Shown: positions 39,214 through 47,924 of the stretch, piece by piece
Layout of the letters: every line of letters starts with the position of its first letter
How positions within the stretch are numbered: the stretch's first letter is position 1
Notes under the pieces: model-generated
What the model was told of the DNA's origin: nothing
The model's database searches: none
The model's input: only the letters and a program-made list of their open reading frames with translations
Made by a program: the position numbers and the translations under genes
Assembly: GCF_011250635.1 (NCBI RefSeq)
Contig: NZ_JAANNP010000004.1
Coordinates: 1-64,000 of the forward strand
DNA length: 64,000 nucleotides
Direction of reading: 5' to 3'
Origin: Motilibacter deserti
GTDB taxonomy: Bacteria > Actinomycetota > Actinomycetes > Motilibacterales > Motilibacteraceae

Positions 39214-39543
39214 TCAGCCCTCCGAACGCCCCTTGTCCAGTGGTGCTGCCGGACCAGCCGAGATGGCGCGCCGGTCCGGGCGCAGGATCGTGCCCGGCAG
39301 GTCCTTCACGGTCTCCCGCCCCGCGTTCGCGAACACGACCGCGAGATAGGGCAGTGCCACCGCGCCGGCGACGAACGCCCACCGCAGCCAGCCGTCCGTG
39401 ACGACCGCGAGCAGGAAGCAGACGGTCCGGATGCCCATGGAGATGGCGTAGCGCCGTGCCCGGCCGCCCTGGTCCTCCTGGAGCCCGCGCGCCGCACCGG
39501 TGATCTGATAGACCGGCTGGGTCCGCCGGCTGCCGCCTGCCAC
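39214..39543 (-). CDS. DUF3099 family membrane protein
   Basis: A 109-residue protein. The N-terminal part (VYQITGAARGLQEDQGGRARRYAISM) and two membrane helices (about 37-54 and 58-77) match DUF3099, a family confined to actinobacteria and of unknown function. The GTG start at 39543 has a TAGCGT -10 box 7 bases upstream and no SD. It is divergent from fabG. Confidence 0.85.
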   Translation of the reverse strand: MAGGSRRTQPVYQITGAARGLQEDQGGRARRYAISMGIRTVCFLLAVVTDGWLRWAFVAGAVALPYLAVVFANAGRETVKDLPGTILRPDRRAISAGPAAPLDKGRSEG

Positions 39544-39556
39544 GCCGTCAACGCTA
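39544..39556 (-). promoter_or_regulatory. -10 box of a leaderless promoter (DUF3099 gene)
   Basis: Minus-strand TAGCGT (39556 to 39551) ends 7 bases before the GTG at 39543; no SD sequence. Confidence 0.45.
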
Positions 39557-39718
39557 CGTCCGCTCTGCCCGGATGGCACGCCGGGAGCCGCGCCCGCCTG
39601 CCCGCGAAGCCCGCGCTGCCGGTAGGGTCCCGGGCGCACAGGGGGAGCCGCGGCGGCGCGAGGCCGGCGGCTCGAGCACAGGCGGCCACCCTCCGCCACA
39701 GGTCGACGAAGGAGTGCG

Positions 39719-40435
39719 ATGAGCCGGTCCGTGCTGGTCACCGGGGGCAACCGCGGGATCGGGCTGTCGGTCGTGCACGCCTTCGCCGCGGCCGGTGACA
39801 ACGTCACGGCCACGTACCGCTCCGGGGAGCCGCCGGCCGGCGCGCCGGACGGCGTGACCTGGGTCCGGGCCGATGTGACGAACAGCGCGGACGTCGACGC
39901 CGCCTTCGCCGCCGCGGAGCAGGCCGCCGGCCCGGTCGAGGTGGCCGTCGCCAACGCCGGCGTGACGCGCGACCAGTTGGTGATGCGCATGCCGGACGAG
40001 GACTTCAGCGACGTGCTCGACACCAACCTCACCGGCGCGTTCCGCGTCGCGCGCCGGGCCACGAAGGGCATGCTCCGGCTGCGCCGCGGGCGCATCGTGC
40101 TGGTGGGCTCGGTCGTGGCGCTCACCGGCAGCGCCGGGCAGGTCAACTACGCCGCGTCCAAGGCCGGGCTCGTCGGCCTCGCCCGCTCGCTGGCCCGCGA
40201 GGTGGGCTCGCGCGGCATCACCGTCAACGTGGTGGCCCCGGGGTTCGTCGAGACCGACATGACCGCCGTGCTCAGCGAGGCGCGCAAGGCCGAGATCCTC
40301 GGCTCGGTGCCGCTCGGCCGGCTGGCGACGCCCGAGGAGGTCGCCGGCGTGGTCGGGTTCCTCGCCGGGCCCGCGGGCGCGTACGTCACCGGCGCGGTGC
40401 TGCCGGTCGACGGCGGCCTGGGCATGGGCCACTGA
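39719..40435 (+). CDS. fabG: 3-oxoacyl-ACP reductase FabG
   Basis: A 238-residue SDR that reduces 3-oxoacyl-ACP in fatty acid elongation. TGGNRGIGLSVV is the NADPH site, NAGVTRDQLVMRM is the FabG signature, the catalytic Ser is in VLVGSVVALTGSAGQ, and Tyr/Lys in YAASKAG. The C-terminus reads VTGAVLPVDGGLGMGH. The ATG has AAGGAG 5 bases upstream. An enoyl-ACP reductase gene follows 73 bases later on the same strand, the same order as mabA-inhA in mycobacteria, so this copy probably serves the FAS-II pathway. Confidence 0.94.
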   Translation: MSRSVLVTGGNRGIGLSVVHAFAAAGDNVTATYRSGEPPAGAPDGVTWVRADVTNSADVDAAFAAAEQAAGPVEVAVANAGVTRDQLVMRMPDEDFSDVLDTNLTGAFRVARRATKGMLRLRRGRIVLVGSVVALTGSAGQVNYAASKAGLVGLARSLAREVGSRGITVNVVAPGFVETDMTAVLSEARKAEILGSVPLGRLATPEEVAGVVGFLAGPAGAYVTGAVLPVDGGLGMGH

Positions 40436-40508
40436 CGGGCGACTCGACGGGCCACTGTCGGGCCATCGACGGGCCACCGACACCACACGAACAGAAGGAG
40501 CGATCGCA

Positions 40509-41276
40509 GTGGGAATCCTCGAGGGCAAGCGCCTTCTCGTCACGGGCGTGCTGGTCGAGAGCTCGATCGCCTTCTCGGCCGCGCGCATCGCGCAGGAGGA
40601 GGGCGCCGAGGTCGTCCTCTCCTCCTTCGGCAAGGCGCTGCGCCTCACCTCGGCCATCGCCAAGCGGCTGCCGAAGCCCGCGCCGGTCCTCGAGCTCGAC
40701 GTGACCGACACGGCGCACCTGGACTCGCTGGCGGACCGGCTGCGCGAGCACGTCGACGGGCTGGACGGGGTCGTGCACGCGATCGCCTTCGCGCCGCAGT
40801 CCGCCCTCGGCGGCCGCTTCCTCGAGACGCCGTGGGAGGACGTGGCGACGGCCGTGCACACGTCGGCGTACTCGCTGAAGTCGCTCACGATGGCCTGCAA
40901 GCCCCTCTTCGGCGACCGGGCCTCCGTCGTCGGGCTCGACTTCGACGCCACGGTCGCCTGGCCGCAGTACGACTGGATGGGCGTTGCCAAGGCGGCCTTC
41001 GAGTCGACCGCGCGCTACCTCGCCCGCGACCTCGGCAAGCAGGGCGTACGCGTCAACCTGGTCTCCGCCGGGCCGCTGGGCACCACCGCGGCCAAGCACA
41101 TCCCCGGCTTCGACCAGCTGACCGGGGTGTGGAACGACCGGGCGCCGCTCGGCTGGAACGTCGAGGACATGGACCCCGCCGCCCGCGCGATCGTGGCGCT
41201 GCTCTCGGACTGGTTCCCCGCGACGACGGGCGAGATCGTGCACGTCGACGGGGGGGTGCACGCCGTCGGCGCCTGA
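40509..41276 (+). CDS. fabI: Enoyl-ACP reductase (InhA/FabI type)
   Basis: A 255-residue NADH-dependent reductase for the last step of fatty acid elongation. The first motif is VTGVLVESSIAFSAARIA, with Ser replacing the Gly-rich turn as in InhA. VVHAIAFAPQSALGG matches the substrate-loop region, the catalytic Tyr and Lys lie in YDWMGVAKAAFES, and the NAD/isoniazid-binding segment in AGPLGTTAAKHIPGF. The final part EIVHVDGGVHAVGA is standard. GTG starts with AGAAGGAG about 8 bases upstream. It is paired with fabG in an operon. Confidence 0.93.
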   Translation: MGILEGKRLLVTGVLVESSIAFSAARIAQEEGAEVVLSSFGKALRLTSAIAKRLPKPAPVLELDVTDTAHLDSLADRLREHVDGLDGVVHAIAFAPQSALGGRFLETPWEDVATAVHTSAYSLKSLTMACKPLFGDRASVVGLDFDATVAWPQYDWMGVAKAAFESTARYLARDLGKQGVRVNLVSAGPLGTTAAKHIPGFDQLTGVWNDRAPLGWNVEDMDPAARAIVALLSDWFPATTGEIVHVDGGVHAVGA

Positions 41277-41322
41277 TCCACCCGCGGTCGGCGCACGGCG
41301 GCGCGGATGGCAGGCTGAGCGC

Positions 41323-41808
41323 ATGCCCACCCTCGTCGTCGTGCGCCACGCCAAGGCCGACAGCCCGATCGCCACCGACGACTTCGCGCGGCCCCTCCTG
41401 CCGCGCGGTCGTGAGGACGCGAAGGCGGCCGGGCGGTGGCTGCACGAGACGGTCGGCAAGCCCGGCCTCATCGTCACCTCGCCGGCACGCCGCACCGCCG
41501 AGACGGTCGAGGGGCTCATCGCCGTGCACGGGGACGACGTCCCCTCCATCGTCTACGAGGAGAGCCTCTACGAGGCCTCGCTCGGCGACATGCTCCGGCT
41601 CGTGCGGGGCCTCGACGACGACGCGGACCTCACCTTCGTCGTCGGGCACAATCCCTCGGTGAGCGAGCTGGTCAGCGAGCTGACCGGGCAGCCGGCCCAG
41701 CTGCGCACCGCGGGCATCGCGGTGATCGAGGTGCCGTCCGCGTGGGCGGACACGCCCTCGTTCTCGTGCCGGCTGGTGACGGCGGCGACGCCGCGCGCCG
41801 AGGGCTGA
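41323..41808 (+). CDS. SixA-like histidine phosphatase
   Basis: A 161-residue protein of the histidine phosphatase superfamily. The phosphorylated His is in VVVRHAKAD near the N-terminus (RHxK type, as in SixA). A second Arg is in TSPARRTAET and the second His in FVVGHNPSVSELV. SixA-type enzymes dephosphorylate His-phosphates or small molecules. The ATG has only a weak -10 (CAGGCT, 6 bases upstream) and no SD. It lies 46 bases after fabI on the same strand. Confidence 0.9.
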   Translation: MPTLVVVRHAKADSPIATDDFARPLLPRGREDAKAAGRWLHETVGKPGLIVTSPARRTAETVEGLIAVHGDDVPSIVYEESLYEASLGDMLRLVRGLDDDADLTFVVGHNPSVSELVSELTGQPAQLRTAGIAVIEVPSAWADTPSFSCRLVTAATPRAEG

Positions 41809-41886
41809 TCGATCGCCCGCGGCGCAGTTCACGTCTCGCGCTTCGGTGAAGCGCTCTGCAGGTCAGCGGGCAGGCCGGTAGGAAGC

Positions 41887-42174
41887 TCAGTAGGCGAACT
41901 GCGCGCGCGCGATCTCGGCCGAGACCACGGCGAAGAACTCCCGACGCAGCCGGTTGTGCTCCTCGTCGAGGTCGTAGCGCCGGTAGGCCGCCGCGTCGAC
42001 GAAGTCCGCCGTGATGACGTAGTCCCAGTTGCCCTCGCGCAGCCCGGCGTCGCGGCCCGCGGCGATCGACAGCATCCCGTCGACCTGCAGCTGGGAGATC
42101 CGGGCGAGCCCCTCGTCGAGGAGCGCCGCGTCCGAGCCGAGGTGCACCTTGCCGAGGACGACGTTGCGGATCAC
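41887..42174 (-). CDS. Dabb (stress-responsive A/B barrel) domain protein
   Basis: A 95-residue single-domain protein. MIRNVVLGKVHLGSDAALLDEGLARI starts the ferredoxin-like dimeric barrel, and WDYVITADFVDAAAYRRYD and the HNRLRREFF helix complete it. Members are small dimers, some of them enzymes of aromatic compound formation, most of unknown role. The GTG start has an AGGAG site 5 bases upstream. It may be co-transcribed with serB, whose stop is 41 bases upstream. Confidence 0.88.
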   Translation of the reverse strand: MIRNVVLGKVHLGSDAALLDEGLARISQLQVDGMLSIAAGRDAGLREGNWDYVITADFVDAAAYRRYDLDEEHNRLRREFFAVVSAEIARAQFAY

Positions 42175-42215
42175 GGGCGCTCCTGGGTCAGCACTGCGGG
42201 CGGGAGCGGCGCAGC

Positions 42216-43439
42216 CTAGCCCCTCGCCGCGGCGCTGCCGGCCTCGGCGCCCGGGTCGGCCGCGTCGGCCTCCTCGACCTCCTCGCGCGGGATCCCGAGC
42301 AGGTAGAGCACCGCGTCGAGGTACGGCACGGTGACCGCGGTGTCGGCGGCGGCGCGCACGACCGGCTTGGCGTTGAAGGCGACCCCGAGGCCGGCGCGCG
42401 CCAGCATGTCGAGGTCGTTGGCGCCGTCACCGATCGCCACGGTCTGGGCCAGCGGCACGTCGCACTCACGGGCGAAGCGCTCGAGCGCCACGGCCTTGCC
42501 GGCGCGGTCCACCACGTCGCCGACGATCCGCCCGGTGAGCTTGCCGTCGACGACCTCGAGCGTGTTGGCGGCGGCGAAGTCCAGGCCGAGCTCGGCCGCC
42601 AGCGGGTCGACGACCTGGCTGAACCCGCCGCTCACGACCGCGACCCGGTGGTCGAGCCGCTTCAGCGTCCGGACCAGGGTGCGTGCGCCAGGGGTCAGAC
42701 GGACGGCGGCGCGTACCTCGTCGAAGACCGACTCCGGCAGCCCGGCGAGCAGGGCGACCCGGGCGTGCAGCGAGGCCGCGAAGTCCAGCTCGCCGCGCAT
42801 CGCGGCCTCGGTGACCTTTGCCACCTCGGCAGCGGCCCCGGCGTGCTCGGCGAGCATCTCGATGACCTCGCCCTGGATGAGCGTGGAGTCCACGTCCATC
42901 ACCACGAGCCGCTTGCCGCGGCGGTGAAGGCCCACGCGCTGCACGGCGACGTCGACGCCCTGCAGCGCCGCCTCCCGGGCGAGGACCGTGCGTAGCCGCA
43001 GCGGGTCCGCGCCGGACACCTCCATCTCGACGGCCGTGACGGGGTAGCGCGCGATGCGCTTGATGCGGTCGATGTTCGCCCCGCTGTCAGCGATGCGCCC
43101 GGTGACGGCGGACAAGGCGGCGGGGACGAGCGGCTGCCCGAGGACGGTGACCAGGCTCCGGGTGCCGAGCGCCTCGGGCTCCTCGTCGGCCTCCGCCGAG
43201 ACGACGGCCTCCATGCCGAGGTCCGCCGCCACCGCCTCGATCGCCGCCGACACGGACGCTGCCTGCGCCGGGCCCGGGGCCTCGAGCAGCGCACCCAGCA
43301 GCAGCCGGCCGCGGATCACGACCTGCTCGACGTCGAGCACACCCACGTCTGCGGCCGCGAGGGCGCCGAAGAGGCGGGAGGTCACACCGGGACGGTCCGT
43401 GCCGGTGAGGGTGACGAGCAAGGTACGAGGCGCGGGCAC
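42216..43439 (-). CDS. serB: Phosphoserine phosphatase with ACT domains
   Basis: A 407-residue enzyme that frees serine from phosphoserine. The N-terminal half carries two ACT-like regulatory domains (VTLTGTDRPGVTSRLFGAL; VTVLGQPLVPAALSAVTGRIAD), as in mycobacterial SerB2. The HAD domain starts at LVVMDVDSTLIQGEVIE (nucleophile Asp and second Asp), with VSGGFSQVVDPLA (Ser), the Lys in DRAGKAVALERFA and AIGDGANDLDML. All catalytic residues are present. The GTG start lies behind a TAGCCT -10 box by 6 bases. Confidence 0.94.
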   Translation of the reverse strand: MPAPRTLLVTLTGTDRPGVTSRLFGALAAADVGVLDVEQVVIRGRLLLGALLEAPGPAQAASVSAAIEAVAADLGMEAVVSAEADEEPEALGTRSLVTVLGQPLVPAALSAVTGRIADSGANIDRIKRIARYPVTAVEMEVSGADPLRLRTVLAREAALQGVDVAVQRVGLHRRGKRLVVMDVDSTLIQGEVIEMLAEHAGAAAEVAKVTEAAMRGELDFAASLHARVALLAGLPESVFDEVRAAVRLTPGARTLVRTLKRLDHRVAVVSGGFSQVVDPLAAELGLDFAAANTLEVVDGKLTGRIVGDVVDRAGKAVALERFARECDVPLAQTVAIGDGANDLDMLARAGLGVAFNAKPVVRAAADTAVTVPYLDAVLYLLGIPREEVEEADAADPGAEAGSAAARG

Positions 43440-43451
43440 GGCCGCAGGCTA
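43440..43451 (-). promoter_or_regulatory. -10 box of a leaderless promoter (serB)
   Basis: Minus-strand TAGCCT (43451 to 43446) ends 6 bases before the GTG at 43439; no SD sequence. Confidence 0.45.
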
Positions 43452-43643
43452 CCGGCGGTGCCCGCGGGCAAGTGTTGACCGTCCCGCCGAAGCGCGCGTC
43501 TGTCGTCTCTCCGCGCTGCCGAGCCCGCTCAGGAACAGGAGGCGGCGCCGGGACGACAGCGGGCCCGGTCCGGCGCCACCACGGTGTCGTCCGACCGCGC
43601 CCTCGAACCGCTTCCTGCTGGAGGCGGGCCTGCTGTCGCGCCG

Positions 43644-44888
43644 CTACGGCGTGACGCGCTGGCCCTTGCCCACGACCACGATGCCGGACTCGGAGACCGT
43701 GTAGCCCCGGGCCCGGTCGTACTCGTGGTCGATGCCGAGCTGCGCCCCCGGCGCCACGATCACCCCCTTGTCGAGGATGGCGCGCCGCACGTCCGCGCCG
43801 CGCTCGACGACCACGTCGTCCATCACGACCGAGGCCGAGACGTTGGCGCCGCTGCGGACTTGCACTCTCGGGAAGATCACCGAGTCCGAGACGCACGACC
43901 CGGAGATGATCGCGCCGGGGGAGACCATCGACCCGCGCGCCTGGCCCTCCTGGCCCTCGTCGCCACGCACGATCTTGGCAGCCGGCATCGGGTCGTAGAT
44001 CGACAGGATCGGCCAGTCGTAGTTGTACATGTTGAACACCGGGTGGACCGAGATGAGGTCCATGTTGGCGTCGTAGAACGAGTCGAGCGTCCCGACGTCG
44101 CGCCAGTAGGCGTGGTCACGCTCGGTCGACCCGGGCACGACGTTCTGGGTGAAGTCGTAGACTTGGGCGTCGCCCTTGTCGACGAACATCGGGACCAGGT
44201 TGCCGCCGACGTCGTGCTTGCTCTCCGGCGTCATCGCGTCCCGGGTGACGGCGTCGACGAGCGCCCGGGTGGTGAAGATGTAGTTGCCCATCGAGGCGTA
44301 GACCTGGTCGGGGGCGTCCGGCAGCCCGATGGCGTCCTTCGGCTTCTCCCGGAACCGCGAGATGCGCCGTCCGGCGTCCGGCCCCTCGCTCTCGGTCTCG
44401 ATGACGCCGAACTGGTCCGCCTGCGACAGCGGCTGCCGGACGGCGGCGATCGTGAGCCCGACGCCGGACTCGATGTGCTGCTGGAGCATCTGCCGCGGGT
44501 CCATGCGGTAGATGTGGTCGGCCCCGAAGACGATGACGTACTTCGGCCGCTCGTCGTCGATGAGGTTGAGGTTCTGGTAGATCGCGTCCGCGCTGCCCGC
44601 GAACCACCGCGGCCCGAGGCGCTGCTGCGCGGGCACCGGCGTCACGTAGTTGCCGAGCAGCGTCGACATGCGCCACGTCTGCGTGATGTGGCGGTCGAGG
44701 CTGTGGCTCTTGTACTGCGTCAGCACGACGATCTTGAGGAACCCGCCGTTCACGAGGTTCGACAGGACGAAGTCGATCAGGCGGTAATTGCCCCCGAAGG
44801 GCACGGCGGGTTTTGCACGGTCGGCGGTCAGCGGCATCAGCCGCTTGCCTTCCCCGCCGGCCAGCACGATCGCGAGGACGTCAGCCAT
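43644..44888 (-). CDS. glgC: Glucose-1-phosphate adenylyltransferase
   Basis: A 414-residue enzyme that makes ADP-glucose from glucose-1-phosphate and ATP, the controlled step of glycogen synthesis. [18 protein letters not shown] is the nucleotide-binding signature; [29 protein letters not shown] and [12 protein letters not shown] follow; the C-terminal left-handed beta helix has a repeated six-residue pattern. The ATG at 44888 was preferred over the GTG-ending frame to 44897, since the family begins [12 protein letters not shown]. The gene is divergent from glgA, with 83 bases between the starts. Confidence 0.95.
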   Translation of the reverse strand: MADVLAIVLAGGEGKRLMPLTADRAKPAVPFGGNYRLIDFVLSNLVNGGFLKIVVLTQYKSHSLDRHITQTWRMSTLLGNYVTPVPAQQRLGPRWFAGSADAIYQNLNLIDDERPKYVIVFGADHIYRMDPRQMLQQHIESGVGLTIAAVRQPLSQADQFGVIETESEGPDAGRRISRFREKPKDAIGLPDAPDQVYASMGNYIFTTRALVDAVTRDAMTPESKHDVGGNLVPMFVDKGDAQVYDFTQNVVPGSTERDHAYWRDVGTLDSFYDANMDLISVHPVFNMYNYDWPILSIYDPMPAAKIVRGDEGQEGQARGSMVSPGAIISGSCVSDSVIFPRVQVRSGANVSASVVMDDVVVERGADVRRAILDKGVIVAPGAQLGIDHEYDRARGYTVSESGIVVVGKGQRVTP

Positions 44889-44901
44889 GATCCGCACGCT
44901 A
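44889..44901 (-). promoter_or_regulatory. -10 box of a leaderless promoter (glgC)
   Basis: Minus-strand TAGCGT (44901 to 44896) ends 7 bases before the ATG at 44888; no SD sequence. Confidence 0.45.
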
Positions 44902-44911
44902 CCCCTCCTTG

Positions 44912-44927
44912 GGTGACCTCAGTCACC
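44912..44927. promoter_or_regulatory. Palindrome in the glgC-glgA promoter region
   Basis: GGTGAC-CTCA-GTCACC is a perfect 6-bp inverted repeat with a 4-base spacer. It lies between the two divergent start codons, in the -35 region expected for glgC and just upstream of the -35 of glgA (TTGCTG). A shared operator is likely. Confidence 0.55.
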
Positions 44928-44936
44928 TTGCCCCTC

Positions 44937-44971
44937 TTGCTGTTCGGCGTCGAGGGTCTAACCTCCCTCCC
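44937..44971 (+). promoter_or_regulatory. Promoter of glgA (leaderless)
   Basis: -35 TTGCTG (44937-44942) and -10 TAACCT (44959-44964) are 16 bases apart. The -10 box ends 7 bases before the GTG at 44972; no SD sequence. Confidence 0.6.
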
Positions 44972-46156
44972 GTGCGCGCTGATCTCCTGACCCGTGAGTA
45001 CCCGCCCGAGGTCTACGGAGGTGCCGGCGTCCACGTCGAGTACCTCTCCGCCGCCCTGCGCAGAGCGGGGACCGATCTGCGCGTCAGGTGTTTCGGCGCG
45101 CCCCGCGACGAGGAGGGCGTCACCGCGTACGACGACTCCTCGGTGCTGCCCGGCGCGAACGCCGCGCTGCGCACGATGGCCGTGGACCTCGCGATCGCGG
45201 GCGACTGCGCGGGGACGCAGCTCGTGCACAGCCACACCTGGTACGCCAACTTCGCCGGCCACGTCGCCTCCCTGCTGCACGGCATCCCGCACGTCGCGAC
45301 GACGCACAGCCTCGAGCCCGACCGGCCGTGGAAGGCCGAGCAGCTCGGCGGCGGCTACGCGCTTTCGTCCTGGTGCGAGAAGACCGCGCTGGAGTCGGCG
45401 GCCGCCATCATCTCGGTGAGCGCCGGAATGCGCGAGGACGTGCTGCGGGCCTATCCCGCGCTGGACCCGGACCGCGTCCAGGTCGTTTATAACGGAATCG
45501 ATACAGAGCTCTACGCCCCCGACCCCGGCACCGACGTCCTCGAGCGGCTCGGGATCTCGCGCGAGCGCCCCTACATCGTTTTTGTCGGGCGCATTACCCG
45601 ACAGAAGGGGCTTCCGTATCTCCTGCGCGCGGCCGAGCGGCTGGACCGCGACGTCCAGGTCGTCCTGCTCGCCGGCGCACCGGACACCAAGGAGATCGCC
45701 GCCGAGGTGGAGACGCTCGTCGGGGAGCTGAAGCGCGAGCGCAGCGGCGTCGTGTGGGTGCAGGAGATGCTGCCCCGCCCGCAGGTCATCCAGGTGCTCA
45801 CGCACGCGACGGTGTTCGTCTGCCCCTCGATCTACGAGCCCATGGGCATCGTCAACCTCGAGGCGATGGCGTGCGAGACCGCCGTGGTGGCCACCGCGAC
45901 CGGCGGGATCCCGGAGGTCGTCGCCGACGGCGAGTGCGGGCTGCTGGTGCCCATCGCCCAGGTGGCCGACGGCTCGGGCACGCCCATCGACCCCGCCCAG
46001 TTCGTCAGCGACCTCGCCGGCACCATCCAGGGCCTGCTCGACGACCCCGCGCGGGCCGAGGCGATGGGCAAGGCCGGCCGCGAGCGCGCCGTCCAGCACT
46101 TCTCGTGGGACTCGATCGCGCAGCGGACGCTGGAGGTCTACCGCTCGGTGCTGTGA
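44972..46156 (+). CDS. glgA: GT4-type glycogen synthase / glycosyltransferase
   Basis: A 394-residue GT-B enzyme. The start VRADLLTREYPPEVYGGAGVHVEYL is typical of the actinobacterial GlgA (GlgM-like) proteins. HSHTWYANFAGHV, VVYNGIDTELY, FVGRITRQKGLPYLL and SIYEPMGIVNLEAMACETAVVATATGGIPEVV give the GT4 donor site. Related mycobacterial enzymes make maltose-1-phosphate from ADP-glucose and glucose-1-phosphate; the exact product here is unknown. It is divergent from glgC, which supplies its donor. Confidence 0.9.
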   Translation: MRADLLTREYPPEVYGGAGVHVEYLSAALRRAGTDLRVRCFGAPRDEEGVTAYDDSSVLPGANAALRTMAVDLAIAGDCAGTQLVHSHTWYANFAGHVASLLHGIPHVATTHSLEPDRPWKAEQLGGGYALSSWCEKTALESAAAIISVSAGMREDVLRAYPALDPDRVQVVYNGIDTELYAPDPGTDVLERLGISRERPYIVFVGRITRQKGLPYLLRAAERLDRDVQVVLLAGAPDTKEIAAEVETLVGELKRERSGVVWVQEMLPRPQVIQVLTHATVFVCPSIYEPMGIVNLEAMACETAVVATATGGIPEVVADGECGLLVPIAQVADGSGTPIDPAQFVSDLAGTIQGLLDDPARAEAMGKAGRERAVQHFSWDSIAQRTLEVYRSVL

Positions 46157-46176
46157 GCCCGGGCGGGGGGCGAGGG

Positions 46177-46947
46177 TCAGCCGGCGGGCTCCAGTGGCGA
46201 GTTCACCGCCGCCACGACCGCCCGGCGGCTCGCCTCCGCGAGCCGGTCGAGCGCGGCGCTGCGCAGCCGCATCTGCCCTGCGCTGACGGCCGCGCCGGGC
46301 TCCTCGGTCGCGAGCGCGGCGATCGCGGCCACCCGCTGCGCCGTGCCGAGGACGCGCCGGGCGCGCGGGGAGTAGCCGGGGCCGAGGCCGTCCTCCTGGG
46401 GCGCGGAGCGCAGCCGCAGGAGGGCTTCCCCGACCTCGGGCCGCCAGCGCGCGACGTCGAGCCGGACCAGCTCCTCCGTGGCCTCGCGCAGCGCCGCCGT
46501 CAGCTCGGCCTCGGCCTCGCGCAGCCCGGGCAGCGCGCCGAGGGGGACGGGCCGTACCGGCCGGGCGTGCCAGCGCACCATGGTGCCGCTCGACCCGAGC
46601 GCGGCCACCTCCGGCAGCAGGCCGTACGCCGTGCCGTCCGGGCTGCCCGCGCTGACCACCGCCTCGCCGGCGTCCACGGCTGCCGTGGTGAACTCCGCGG
46701 GCCCCCCGAGGCCGCGCGGGTCGCCGGGCACCGGCAACGCGAGCGCCAGCCCTCCGGCCCGCTCGACACGCAGGAGCCCGAGCGCCAGCGCCAGCCCCAC
46801 CTCGCCGTCCGCGCCCGAGAGGCCGGTCACGACATGCCGCGTGTCGTCGCCGACGACCGCGTCCACGGCGTCGTCCGGGCTGGCGTCGCCGCGCAGGACG
46901 GCGCCTCCCCACGCGGCGAGACGGGCGGACCGAGGCAGTTCGAGCAC
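46177..46947 (-). CDS. Conserved hypothetical protein
   Basis: A 256-residue, Ala/Leu-rich, soluble protein with no motif I can name. The part DDAVDAVVGDDTRHVVTGLSG and the later RPVPLGALPGLREAEAELTAALREATEELVRLDVARWRPEVGE suggest an alpha/beta head and a helical tail. Similar proteins of about this length are common in actinobacteria. GTG at 46947 is the likely start, with a TACGCT 8 bases upstream; the long frame to 47823 is antisense to the next gene. It converges on glgA with a 20-base gap. Confidence 0.7.
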   Translation of the reverse strand: MLELPRSARLAAWGGAVLRGDASPDDAVDAVVGDDTRHVVTGLSGADGEVGLALALGLLRVERAGGLALALPVPGDPRGLGGPAEFTTAAVDAGEAVVSAGSPDGTAYGLLPEVAALGSSGTMVRWHARPVRPVPLGALPGLREAEAELTAALREATEELVRLDVARWRPEVGEALLRLRSAPQEDGLGPGYSPRARRVLGTAQRVAAIAALATEEPGAAVSAGQMRLRSAALDRLAEASRRAVVAAVNSPLEPAG

Positions 46948-47009
46948 GGCGTCACAGCGTAGGCGCGTCCGCAGGCAGGGCGTCGGGTCCTCCCCGTCAG
47001 GGCCGTGGG

Positions 47010-47022
47010 TAGGGTGCGCGGC
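47010..47022 (+). promoter_or_regulatory. -10 box of a leaderless promoter (ABC ATPase gene)
   Basis: TAGGGT at 47010-47015 ends 7 bases before the GTG at 47023; no SD sequence. Confidence 0.45.
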
Positions 47023-47859
47023 GTGACGGACTGGCTGCCCTCTTCCGACGACGCAGGCGCCCGCGGCGCAGGGCCCGACGACGTGCTGCGGCTCTCCGGC
47101 GTCACGGTCGTCCGCGGCGGCGCTCCGATCCTGGACGAGGTCGACTGGCGGGTCCGCGAAGGCGAGCGCTGGGTCGTGCTGGGGCCGAACGGCGCGGGCA
47201 AGACAACGATGCTGCAGGTGGCGGGCGCGCAGCTGCACCCCACCCGCGGGACGGCGGAGATCCTGGGGGAGACCCTCGGCGCCGTCGACGTCTTCGAGCT
47301 GCGCCCACGGATCGGGCTCGCCAGCGCCGCGCTCGCGTCCCGGCTGCCCGCCGACGAGCGTGTGCGCGACGTGGTGCTCACCGCGTCCTACGCGGTGGTC
47401 GGCCGGTGGCGCGAGGCGTACGACCCGGTGGACGAGACCCGAGCCCAGGCCCTGCTGTCGGCGATGGGCGCCGCGCACCTGGTCGACCGCCGCTTCGGCA
47501 CCTTGAGCGAGGGCGAGCGCAAGCGGGTCCAGATCGCCCGCGCCTTGATGAGCGACCCGGAGCTGATGCTCCTCGACGAGCCCGCGGCGGGCCTCGACCT
47601 CGGCGGCCGCGAGGAGCTCGTACGCCGGCTGGCCGCGTTGGCGGCCGACCCGGGCGCCCCGGCGCTCGTGCTCGTGACGCACCACGTCGAGGAGGTGCCG
47701 CCCGGGTTCACCCATGCGGTCCTGCTGCGCGGCGGCCGCGTCGTGACGGCAGGGCCGGTGGACGAGGTGCTCACCGCCGAGCCGTTGTCCGACGCCTTCG
47801 GGCTGCGCCTGCGCGTCGACCACGCCGACGGGCGCTGGAGCGCTCGAGCCGCGGGCTGA
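47023..47859 (+). CDS. ABC transporter ATP-binding protein
   Basis: A 278-residue single ATPase subunit. Walker A is VLGPNGAGKTTMLQ, the signature LSEGERKRVQIARALM (LSEGE replaces LSGGQ), Walker B LMLLDEPAAGLD, and the His switch VLVTHHVEEVPPG. The LSEGE form and the final VTHHVEEVPPGFTHAVLLRGG resemble YlmA-type ATPases, whose partner permease is often not adjacent. None is adjacent here. The GTG at 47023 is favoured by a -10 box 7 bases upstream; the ORF could extend six codons further to a GTG at 47005. Confidence 0.9.
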   Translation: MTDWLPSSDDAGARGAGPDDVLRLSGVTVVRGGAPILDEVDWRVREGERWVVLGPNGAGKTTMLQVAGAQLHPTRGTAEILGETLGAVDVFELRPRIGLASAALASRLPADERVRDVVLTASYAVVGRWREAYDPVDETRAQALLSAMGAAHLVDRRFGTLSEGERKRVQIARALMSDPELMLLDEPAAGLDLGGREELVRRLAALAADPGAPALVLVTHHVEEVPPGFTHAVLLRGGRVVTAGPVDEVLTAEPLSDAFGLRLRVDHADGRWSARAAG

Positions 47860-47912
47860 CCCCTCGCGCCGAGGGCTGTGGACGGCGGGAGGCCAATCCG
47901 GCCCGGCGTGCC

Positions 47913-47924
47913 TACGATGCCCGC
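47913..47924 (+). promoter_or_regulatory. -10 box of a leaderless promoter (NfeD gene)
   Basis: TACGAT at 47913-47918 ends 6 bases before the ATG at 47925; no SD sequence. Confidence 0.5.

Noticed and set aside
40436-40500. Short repeats of CGACGGGCCAC between fabG and fabI
   Set aside because: They are imperfect and very short, and no structure or function can be assigned.
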